NCBI GenBank assembly: GCA_904420015.1
Contig: CAJFTS010000026.1
Location: forward strand, 1 to 35,217
Origin: an uncultured Clostridia bacterium
GTDB taxonomy: Bacteria; Bacillota; Clostridia; Oscillospirales; Acutalibacteraceae
Direction of reading: 5' to 3'
Length of the DNA: 35,217 nucleotides
The notes beneath the pieces are model-generated. The model did no database searches and was not told where the DNA came from. It was given only the letters and a program-made list of their open reading frames with translations. Shown here piece by piece: positions 8,087 through 14,388 of the stretch (within the stretch, counting starts at the first letter, position 1; each line of letters starts with the position of its first letter). The translations under genes were made by a program, and so were the position numbers.

Positions 8087-9268
8087 TTATTTTATCATAC
8101 CCGCCGCGTTTTGCATAGTGCTTCCCTTATTTTTCATGACCTGCCCGACAATTTCGGCAAATTCGTCAATCTCCCGCGGCTGGGTAAAAGCAGAGGGCGC
8201 CGCGCGTACCGTTCCGGTCTGAAGGGTTCCATACGCCTGATGGGCTGCCGGAGCACAGTGATACCCGGCCCGCACCGCCACCCCCTTCTTTCCCAGAATA
8301 GAAGCAGCCTGCGTGCTGTCAAGCCCCTCCAAATTAAAGGAGAGCACCGGCACGCACTGTCCCGCCTGCGGCCGGGGGGTATACAAAAGCACGCCGTCAA
8401 TCTGACAAAGCCGGTCGTAAAGCCGGCACATCAGCCGCAGCTCATGCTGATAGATTCTCTGGATCCCTTTTGCCCGTACAAAATCCATGCCCGCCTTGAG
8501 GCCGAAAATCGCCGTGGTGTTCAAGGTCCCCGATTCATGCCGTTCCGGCATATAGTCCGGCTGCTCCATAGCCAAAGAGCTGCTCCCGGTGCCCCCTTCG
8601 ATCAGGGTATCCAGCGCATCGCCGTAAGGCGTGAGCAGCATACCGGTGCTCATCGGGCCGTAAAGACCCTTGTGACCCGGCATACAGAGAAAATCAATGC
8701 CGCACGTTTTCATGTCGATGGGGACAAGCCCCGCCGATTGGGCCGCGTCCACCAAGAACGCAGCCCCCCGGCCTTTTGCCATAGCTCCGATGGCCTCAAT
8801 GGGAAGCAGGGTCCCAAATACGTTGGAGGCATGTATACACGCGACCAGCTTGGTTTTCATGTTCATCGCCATGGCAAAGGAATGGACCGTCGCCTCCTCG
8901 TTGCCGGGATAGATCGTCGCTACGTTGTAAGCAACCCCTTTTTCCCGCAGGGCGTTCAAAGGGCGCATTACGGCATTGTGCTCAAGGCTGGAGACCACCA
9001 CGTGGTCTCCCGGTTTGAGCATGCCTTTCAACACAATATTAACCGCATGGGTGCAGTTTTGAGTAAAGACCACACATTCCGGCCCCGGCGCGCCGAACAG
9101 CTCCGCCGCCGTCTTTCTGCATGCATAAATGGCGTTGGAGGACTTCAGGCTCATCTCATATCCGCCCCGTCCCGGATTGGCGCCGAGCCGGCGCATTCCC
9201 TGATTGACGGCGGCGATCACCGACGGGGGCTTGGGCCAGGTGGTCGCGGCGTTATCCAAATAGATCAT
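8087..9268 (-). CDS. Cysteine desulfurase family protein (class V aminotransferase)
   Basis: This PLP-dependent enzyme probably mobilises sulfur or selenium from cysteine or selenocysteine. The 393-residue product starts with MIYLDNAATTWPKP, typical of the NifS/SufS fold. PLP-binding DAAQS and the Schiff-base lysine K200 in PGHKGLYGP are present. The RAGYHCAP loop holds the likely persulfide Cys338. It belongs to the desulfurase-like subgroup often found beside DUF3343. The usual GTVRAS ending is GTVRAAPSAF here. The ATG at 9268 overlaps the stop of the DUF3343 gene by four bases, implying coupled translation. No iscU, sufB or selD is in the window, so the acceptor is unknown. Confidence 0.88.
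   Translation of the reverse strand: MIYLDNAATTWPKPPSVIAAVNQGMRRLGANPGRGGYEMSLKSSNAIYACRKTAAELFGAPGPECVVFTQNCTHAVNIVLKGMLKPGDHVVVSSLEHNAVMRPLNALREKGVAYNVATIYPGNEEATVHSFAMAMNMKTKLVACIHASNVFGTLLPIEAIGAMAKGRGAAFLVDAAQSAGLVPIDMKTCGIDFLCMPGHKGLYGPMSTGMLLTPYGDALDTLIEGGTGSSSLAMEQPDYMPERHESGTLNTTAIFGLKAGMDFVRAKGIQRIYQHELRLMCRLYDRLCQIDGVLLYTPRPQAGQCVPVLSFNLEGLDSTQAASILGKKGVAVRAGYHCAPAAHQAYGTLQTGTVRAAPSAFTQPREIDEFAEIVGQVMKNKGSTMQNAAGMIK
8088..8096 (-). promoter_or_regulatory. Candidate extended -10 promoter for cdaA-cdaR
   Basis: On the minus strand TGATAAAAT combines a TG extension with TAAAAT (five of six matches). It overlaps the last codons of the desulfurase gene. The -35 region (TATGCA at 17-base spacing) is poor, which is usual for extended -10 promoters. 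Confidence 0.45.
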
Positions 9269-9492
9269 AGGCCGTTCGCCTCATAGGTGCCCAACACCCG
9301 GATACCGGCCTCCTTGAGCAGACGTACCGCAGCCTCCGTGTTTCCCTGCACCTTCAGGCTGTAGCCGCAGCCGTAGGGATCGTTGGTTTTCGGCGTGCGT
9401 TCGATGCTCGAACGGATCCCCTCCCCCATCAGGATATCCCGGCCCATTTGAGCATGGGTGATGGAGCTTATCATAATCCTCGTCGAATTCAT
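9265..9492 (-). CDS. DUF3343 protein, putative Se/S carrier
   Basis: This small 75-residue protein has the DUF3343 pattern: an N-terminal strand (RIMISSITHAQMGRDIL), a central NDPYGCGYSLKV with one conserved cysteine in the context of a glycine pair, and a C-terminal alpha/beta segment (LLKEAGIRVLGTYE). The family is described as Se/S-carrier-like and is often linked to YedF/SirA-type genes and class V desulfurases. I start at the ATG at 9492, with AGAGGTGA suitably spaced; the GTG at 9498 is too close to that site. The stop overlaps the desulfurase start by four bases. Inference: the central cysteine accepts a persulfide or selenopersulfide from the next enzyme. Confidence 0.85.
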   Translation of the reverse strand: MNSTRIMISSITHAQMGRDILMGEGIRSSIERTPKTNDPYGCGYSLKVQGNTEAAVRLLKEAGIRVLGTYEANGL

Positions 9493-9509
9493 TTTCACTC
9501 ACCTCTATC

Positions 9510-9541
9510 AAAATTGCCGCAGGTGCGACCGCTTGCGGCAA
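9510..9541 (-). terminator. Terminator-like hairpin between ispF and DUF3343
   Basis: On the minus strand an eight-base stem (TTGCCGCA/TGCGGCAA, 12-base loop) is followed by TTTT. It lies 66 bases after ispF but only a few bases before the Shine-Dalgarno site of the DUF3343 gene. It may end the ispF message or act as an attenuator for the DUF3343-desulfurase pair. Confidence 0.6.
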
Positions 9542-9607
9542 ACAGAAGAATAGATAGTACCGCAATACCATCCTATGCATCAGGCGGGTGAAATGAACAC
9601 TGGATTT

Positions 9608-10105
9608 TTACCGCTCGTCCGTGCGGTAGAGCAGGCAGACCGCGTGCGCCGCAATCCCTTCTCCCCGCCCGGAAAAGCCAAGGCCCTCCCCGGTTGTGGC
9701 TTTGACGCTCACACAGTCCTCCCCAATGCGGCAGCACTTTGCAAGATTGCGGCACATCTGGTCGATGTACGGGCTCAACTTAGGCGCCTGGGCGATAACG
9801 GTGGCGTCGATGTTGCCGACGGCATACCCAAGCCCTCCTAACAATACCACAATTCGGGAGAGAAGCTTGTCGAGACTGTCCGCATTTTCATACTGCGGAT
9901 CGGTATCCGGAAACAAAGCCCCGATATCCCGAAGCTTGGCCGCTCCCAAGAGAGCGTCGCAGATTGCGTGAACCAACACGTCCGCATCCGAATGTCCCAG
10001 CAGCCCTGTCGCATGCGGGATTTCCACCCCGCCCAAAATCAGCCGGCGGCCTTCCACCAGACGGTGTACGTCATAGCCGTGTCCGACACGAATTCCAAAT
10101 GACAT
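9608..10105 (-). CDS. ispF: 2-C-methyl-D-erythritol 2,4-cyclodiphosphate synthase
   Basis: It cyclises CDP-methylerythritol 2-phosphate to MEcPP in the non-mevalonate isoprenoid pathway. The 165-residue product is slightly longer than the usual 155-160. Zinc ligands D12 and H14 lie in GHGYDVHRL, and H46 in the [19 protein letters not shown] signature (near 37-55). The substrate region [21 protein letters not shown] is intact. I use the ATG at 10105 (MSFGIRVG), with GGGTGG eight bases upstream; the in-frame GTG at 10117 lies on top of that site. It has its own promoter divergent from ppk. IspD is not adjacent. Confidence 0.97.
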   Translation of the reverse strand: MSFGIRVGHGYDVHRLVEGRRLILGGVEIPHATGLLGHSDADVLVHAICDALLGAAKLRDIGALFPDTDPQYENADSLDKLLSRIVVLLGGLGYAVGNIDATVIAQAPKLSPYIDQMCRNLAKCCRIGEDCVSVKATTGEGLGFSGRGEGIAAHAVCLLYRTDER

Positions 10106-10154
10106 CACGTTTTCCACCCTTTCCTTCCATCCTTTGCGGAATCGTTTGATCCTT

Positions 10155-10183
10155 ATTATAGTACAATTATTTTACAATTGCCA
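10155..10183 (-). promoter_or_regulatory. Promoter for ispF
   Basis: On the minus strand a perfect -10 TATAAT (10155-10160) stands 17 bases from TGGCAA (10178-10183, three of six -35 matches). It is divergent from the ppk promoter 15 bases away. Confidence 0.6.
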
Positions 10184-10197
10184 GCCGGCAGTTTCGG

Positions 10198-10226
10198 TTG
10201 AATTTATAGGTCTTATGGCCTATAAT
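10198..10226 (+). promoter_or_regulatory. Promoter for ppk with an overlapping inverted repeat
   Basis: TTGAAT (10198-10203) is followed at exactly 17 bases by a perfect TATAAT (10221-10226). The arms TATAGG (10205-10210) and CCTATA (10219-10224) form an inverted repeat covering the spacer and -10. A repressor bound there would block the promoter. No regulator is encoded beside it, so the operator role is only a suggestion. Confidence 0.75.
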
Positions 10227-10299
10227 AAGAAAGAAACCCTCCAATTATCCGGATCGGCCGCCGCCGCGGAAAGACGATCTCTAGAAAGAAGGAGCAGAT

Positions 10300-12363
10300 A
10301 TGGGCGACCGCTTTGACAATCCCACTTATTATATTAACCGGGAGCTTTCCTGGCTGGAGTTTAACAGCCGTGTGATGATGCAGGCGTTAAACCCGGGGAA
10401 CCCGGTATTTGAACAGATGAAATTTTTGTCCATTACCTCGACGAATTTGGACGAGTTCTTTATGATACGGGTCGCGTCGGTGCGCGACCAGCTGCACGCG
10501 GGCTACAAAAAGCTGGATGCGGCGGGGCTGACGCCGAAAAAGCAGCTTTCGCTGATCTCCCGGCGCACCCATATTCTGGTGGATGAAATGTACGGCATCT
10601 ACCGCAACAGTATCCTTCCCGAGCTTTCCCGCAACGACATCCGTTTCCTTCATCCCAGCGAGCTGGCGGAAGAGCAGCTTGAAAAGCTCTCCGGCTATTT
10701 TGAAACGGAAATTTATCCGGTGCTCACCCCCATGGCGGTGGATTCTTCCCGCCCCTTCCCCCTCATCCTCAGTAAGAGCCTCAACATCGGCCTGCTGCTG
10801 GAAGGGAAGGACGACGACCCGGTTTTCGCCACCGTACAGGTTCCGTCCGTTCTTCCGCGTCTAATCGACATTTCCGGCCCGGAGGGCGAAGGGAAGGATT
10901 TTGTCCTGCTTGAAGACGTTATCGCCATGCACATCGACCGGCTTTTCGAGGGGCGTAAAATCATTGCCTGCAATCCCTATCGCATCACCCGCAACGCAGA
11001 CCTGACCTTCGACGAAGAGGAGGCGGAGGACCTTCTCGCAGAGATCAAGCGTTCCTTGCGGATGCGCAAGTGGGGCTCGGTCATCCGGCTGGAGACCGAT
11101 TACAATGTAGACGACCGGCTGCTTTCGGTGCTCAAAAAGGAGCTGGAGGTCAGCAAGGATGAGATCTATTTTATCAACGGTCCCCTCAATCTGGATTTTT
11201 TGATGAAGCAGCTGTATGGGATTCCCGGGTATGAATCGCTGCGCTACCGTCCCCTGGTGCAGGGGGCAAGCGTCCAGTTCGGGGAGGATTTGGACCCCTT
11301 TGCCCTCGTCAAGGAAAGGGATCTTTTGCTGCACCACCCCTACCAATCCTTTATGCCGGTGGTCAAGCTTCTCGAATACGCCGCCGCAGACCCGCAGGTG
11401 CTTGCCATCAAGCAGACCCTATACCGGGTCAGCGGGCATTCGCCGGTGGTTTCGGCGCTGGCCAAAGCGGCGGAGGCCGGCAAGCAGGTTACGGTCCTGC
11501 TGGAAGTCAAGGCGCGCTTTGACGAGGAAAACAACATTCAGTGGGGGCTGACGCTGGAAAAGGCGGGATGCCATGTGATCTACGGCCTGCCCGGGCTCAA
11601 AACCCACAGCAAAATCACTCTGGTTGTCCGCCGGGAAAACGGCGCCATCAAGCGGTATGTCCATCTTGGCACCGGCAATTACAACGATGTGACCGCCAAA
11701 ATCTATACCGATTACGGCCTTTTCACTTGCGACGAACAAATCGGGCAGGACGCCACCTCCTTTTTCAATACCCTGACCGGCTACTCGGTTCCCTTCGCCA
11801 TGAAGAAGCTCATTTCCGCCCCCACCCAGCTGCGTCCACATCTGACGAAGCTCCTTGACCGGGCGGCCGACTCCGCCAAGGAGGGCAAGCGGGCGGAAAT
11901 CTTCATTAAGATGAATTCCCTGGTGGATACGGAATTGATCGAGCATATGTACCGTGCCTCCTGCGCGGGGGTGAAAATCCGGCTGCTGGTGCGGGGGATC
12001 TGCTGCCTGCGCCCGGATCTGGAAGGGGTCAGCGAGAACATCGAGGTCCATTCCATCGTCGGCCGGTTTTTGGAGCACAGCCGGGTATACTACTTTGATT
12101 TCGATGGGGAAACCGAGCTGTATCTGTCCAGTGCGGACATGATGCCGCGGAATATGGACCGTCGGGTGGAGCTCCTTTTCCCGGTGGAGGACAAACGCAT
12201 CGCAGAGCGGATTCTGGATGAAATGAAGCTGTATTGGACCGACACCGCCCAGACCTCGGTGATGTATGAGGATGGTAGCTACCACTCCTTGGCGGACACG
12301 GCTGACGTGCTGATCAACGCCCAAGAGACCCTGTTGTGCCGCTATGCCGGTGAGGAAGCCTGA
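10300..12363 (+). CDS. ppk1: Polyphosphate kinase 1
   Basis: It reversibly polymerises the gamma phosphate of ATP into polyphosphate, used in stress survival and phosphate storage. The 687-residue length matches PPK1. The N-domain starts with YINRELSWLEFNSRV, and the head domain follows with ITSTNLDEFFMIRVASVRDQ. The two catalytic-domain histidines are visible: H436 in GLKTHSK (the autophosphorylated position by family alignment) and H455 in YVHLGTGNYND. The C-terminal HxK-like region contains SSADMMPRNMDRRVELLFPVED. AAGGAG lies five bases before the ATG. No exopolyphosphatase (ppx) is next to it. A large hairpin follows the gene. Confidence 0.97.
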   Translation: MGDRFDNPTYYINRELSWLEFNSRVMMQALNPGNPVFEQMKFLSITSTNLDEFFMIRVASVRDQLHAGYKKLDAAGLTPKKQLSLISRRTHILVDEMYGIYRNSILPELSRNDIRFLHPSELAEEQLEKLSGYFETEIYPVLTPMAVDSSRPFPLILSKSLNIGLLLEGKDDDPVFATVQVPSVLPRLIDISGPEGEGKDFVLLEDVIAMHIDRLFEGRKIIACNPYRITRNADLTFDEEEAEDLLAEIKRSLRMRKWGSVIRLETDYNVDDRLLSVLKKELEVSKDEIYFINGPLNLDFLMKQLYGIPGYESLRYRPLVQGASVQFGEDLDPFALVKERDLLLHHPYQSFMPVVKLLEYAAADPQVLAIKQTLYRVSGHSPVVSALAKAAEAGKQVTVLLEVKARFDEENNIQWGLTLEKAGCHVIYGLPGLKTHSKITLVVRRENGAIKRYVHLGTGNYNDVTAKIYTDYGLFTCDEQIGQDATSFFNTLTGYSVPFAMKKLISAPTQLRPHLTKLLDRAADSAKEGKRAEIFIKMNSLVDTELIEHMYRASCAGVKIRLLVRGICCLRPDLEGVSENIEVHSIVGRFLEHSRVYYFDFDGETELYLSSADMMPRNMDRRVELLFPVEDKRIAERILDEMKLYWTDTAQTSVMYEDGSYHSLADTADVLINAQETLLCRYAGEEA

Positions 12364-12409
12364 GAAGAATGATCGAGCGGCATCGCTCATATATATGACC
12401 AATTGTGAA

Positions 12410-12441
12410 GGGTACGCGGCAGAGCTTTCTGCCGCGTACCC
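12410..12441. terminator. Strong hairpin after ppk, lacking a T-run
   Basis: A perfect 14-bp stem (GGGTACGCGGCAGA and its complement) with a GCTT loop lies 46 bases after the ppk stop. Neither strand shows the T-run of an intrinsic terminator (TGTGATG follows on plus, TTCACAATT on minus). It may work with Rho, stabilise the 3' end, or be part of the mntP leader. Confidence 0.5.
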
Positions 12442-12474
12442 TGTGATGCCGGGATAATTTTGCCTTTTCTGTTA

Positions 12475-12520
12475 CCAGCGGCAACGAAGGGGCGGCGTCT
12501 CTCATCCATCCGGCCGCTGG
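12475..12520 (+). other. Long-range hairpin in the mntP leader
   Basis: The arms CCAGCGGC (12475-12482) and GCCGCTGG (12513-12520) enclose 30 bases and end just before the AAGGATG ribosome site of mntP. mntP genes often carry the manganese yybP-ykoY riboswitch. I looked for its conserved core here and did not find it, so I call only a structured leader. Confidence 0.45.
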
Positions 12521-12535
12521 AGCAAGGATGAAACC

Positions 12536-13105
12536 ATGAACATACTCAGCATATTGCTTACGGGAATCGGCCTGTCGATGGACGCCTTTGCCGTTTCGGT
12601 AACCAACGGTATGTGTACCCGTTATCTGCGCTTTCGCGATGCTATGAAAATGGCGTTGAGCTTTGGTATCTTTCAGGCCCTTATGCCCGTCCTCGGATAT
12701 TTTGCCGGTATCACCTTCAGCGACAAAATTGCCGGCATCGACCATTGGGTGGCCTTCCTATTGCTCGCTTTTATCGGCGGAAAGATGCTTTATGAGACGC
12801 GAAAGGAAAAGGAAACAGACAAGGAGGCGTGTCAGCGGGGGCCGCTCCGCCTTCGGATGATCCTGGTCCTTTCCATCGCCACCAGCATCGACGCGCTGGC
12901 GGTAGGCGTCAGCTTCGCCCTGCTGGACACGGATATCTGGCAGGCGGCGGCCTTGATCGGGCTGACCACCTTTGTCCTATGTCTGCCGGCCGCCTACATT
13001 GGGAAGAAATTCGGCGCCATGTTCAAGCAGAAGGCCGAGGTGCTCGGCGGTGTGATCTTGATTCTCATTGGGCTAAAAATATTAATAGAAGGCCTGCTCG
13101 GATAA
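12536..13105 (+). CDS. mntP: Manganese efflux pump MntP
   Basis: It exports Mn2+ and protects against manganese excess. The 189-residue product has six hydrophobic segments in two similar halves. Each half has an acidic residue in its first helix within an equivalent motif: GLSMDAFAVSVTNG near residue 12 and ATSIDALAVGVSFAL near 120. The loop between halves is basic and acidic (RKEKETDKEACQRG). AAGGATGAAACC precedes the ATG at 12536. It appears monocistronic, with a hairpin leader and a very strong terminator. The former name yebN refers to the same family. Confidence 0.95.
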   Translation: MNILSILLTGIGLSMDAFAVSVTNGMCTRYLRFRDAMKMALSFGIFQALMPVLGYFAGITFSDKIAGIDHWVAFLLLAFIGGKMLYETRKEKETDKEACQRGPLRLRMILVLSIATSIDALAVGVSFALLDTDIWQAAALIGLTTFVLCLPAAYIGKKFGAMFKQKAEVLGGVILILIGLKILIEGLLG

Positions 13106-13107
13106 CC

Positions 13108-13152
13108 AAACGGCCCTGGGACGAGATGGATTTCGTCCCAGGGCCGTTTTTT
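13108..13152 (+). terminator. Strong terminator of mntP
   Basis: A 17-bp stem (13108-13124 with 13133-13149, core CGGCCCTGGGACGA) with an eight-base loop is followed by TTTTTT on the plus strand. On the minus strand TTT and GGTTA follow, so it may also end the opposing operon that finishes at 13210. Confidence 0.95.
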
Positions 13153-13209
13153 GCCCACCGCGGAAACTTCATGGAAGAATGTGAACCCTCCGTTTGCCGT
13201 TTCATGGCC

Positions 13210-13419
13210 TCATTCAAACATCCTTCGCTGCCGCCTGCTCATCTTTTCCCTTCGTGCCCGGGTGGCCGCTTCGTCTACCCGAAATAAGCCGGATGCTTCC
13301 TCCACAAGGATATCGCCCTCCCGGGCTTCTCCCCTTATTTGTTCGAGCGGGATGTGGATAAAGCTTCCGTCCTCCTGCTCACAAACGGCAAGCCCCTCTT
13401 CCAGCCGGTCTATCGTCAT
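13210..13419 (-). CDS. DUF3006 domain protein
   Basis: This 69-residue protein starts MTIDRLEEGLAVCEQEDG, the DUF3006 pattern of a short beta-rich domain (IDRxEEGxAV.E), followed by IPLEQIRGEAREGDIL and a basic tail (RARREKMSRRQRRMFE). GGAGG lies seven bases before the ATG. It starts 15 bases after the MBL hydrolase gene. DUF3006 genes commonly sit beside ComEC-like metallo-beta-lactamase genes, supporting a functional link, but the role is not known to me. It is the last gene of the minus-strand operon before the mntP terminator. Confidence 0.85.
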   Translation of the reverse strand: MTIDRLEEGLAVCEQEDGSFIHIPLEQIRGEAREGDILVEEASGLFRVDEAATRARREKMSRRQRRMFE

Positions 13420-13434
13420 ACGGCGGCCTCCTTC

Positions 13435-14388
13435 CTATTTTTCCGTTTTTACCGAATAGTCGTTTCCGTCGCTTTGGATCACAACGGTGCCGTCCAGATC
13501 GGTACGGTACACCTTCATCCCCCGCTCCTCCGCCTTTTGCAGCGTCTCCTCATGAGGATGGCCGTAATCGTTGCCCTCTCCGCAGGAGACGACGCCGATG
13601 CGGGGATTGACCTTCTCTAAAAACGCCTGTGTGGAGGAGGTCCGGCTCCCGTGATGGCCGAGCTTGAGCACGTCCGCCTTGAGCTGGAATCCCTTTTGCA
13701 GCATCGCTTCCTCCACCGGCTCCTCCGCATCCCCGGTAAAGAGGAAGGAGGCGTTTGCGTAATCGAGGGCTGCAACCACCGACCAATTGTTCAAGTCCTG
13801 AAAGCTGCTGTCCCGGTCCGGCGACAGGATTTCCAAAACCGCTTCTCCCAAATGGTACTGCCCGCCGGTTTTCGCCGCCGTGGCTTTTAAGCCCTTTTCC
13901 TCCATGGCATCGAGCATATTTTCATAGGTTTTGGTGGTGGGAACCTGGTCGTCGGGCAGCTGCGGCATCAGAAAAGTCTGGATATCGAACGCTTTTATTA
14001 CGTCCGCCATACCGCCGATATGGTCGGCGTGGGGATGGGTGGCGATCACATAATCCAAGGTTGTGACCCCCTGCTCCTGCAGGTAGCCGACCACCTTTCC
14101 CGCAGCTTGGGAAGTCCCCGCATCAATGAGCATATTTTTCCCATCGCATTGAACGAGAATGGAGTCTCCCTGCCCGACATCGATGTAGTGAACCAAAAGC
14201 TCCCCGTCGGTGACGGTGGAGGGCGTATCCGGGGCCAATCCAAATACGCCGAACACCTCGTTCCAAGTAGGAACCTCCAATCCCAGCTTGCCGCCGAAGC
14301 TGATGGCCAGTACCAGCACTGCCAAAATCGCCCCGGCGGACAGGTACCATTTACCTCTTACGCTTTTTCTGCGTTTGTCTGCCGCCAT
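13435..14388 (-). CDS. ComEC/Rec2-like MBL-fold hydrolase, membrane-anchored
   Basis: The 317-residue product has a basic N-terminus, one membrane segment near residues 14-33 (WYLSAGAILAVLVLAISFGG) and an extracytoplasmic metallo-beta-lactamase domain. The domain starts HYIDVGQGDSILVQ, with the metal motif HPHADH at 118-123 and later DAEEP and LGHHGS, as in the C-terminal domain of ComEC. The ComEC channel domain is absent, so this is a stand-alone relative, perhaps a nuclease or phosphodiesterase; the substrate is unknown. The ATG at 14388 lies 38 bases inside the end of the preceding radical SAM gene, so translation is likely coupled. Confidence 0.9.
   Translation of the reverse strand: MAADKRRKSVRGKWYLSAGAILAVLVLAISFGGKLGLEVPTWNEVFGVFGLAPDTPSTVTDGELLVHYIDVGQGDSILVQCDGKNMLIDAGTSQAAGKVVGYLQEQGVTTLDYVIATHPHADHIGGMADVIKAFDIQTFLMPQLPDDQVPTTKTYENMLDAMEEKGLKATAAKTGGQYHLGEAVLEILSPDRDSSFQDLNNWSVVAALDYANASFLFTGDAEEPVEEAMLQKGFQLKADVLKLGHHGSRTSSTQAFLEKVNPRIGVVSCGEGNDYGHPHEETLQKAEERGMKVYRTDLDGTVVIQSDGNDYSVKTEK

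Noticed and set aside
8111-9286. 391-codon plus-strand ORF over the desulfurase gene
   Set aside because: It is antisense to a clear PLP enzyme and is histidine/arginine-rich, as expected for a shadow frame in GC-rich DNA.
11419-12402. 327-codon minus-strand ORF over ppk
   Set aside because: It is antisense to the conserved catalytic domain of ppk and has no family pattern.
12364-12535. yybP-ykoY manganese riboswitch before mntP
   Set aside because: Stems are present but the conserved core sequences of the class are not recognisable by eye; a covariance search is needed to decide.
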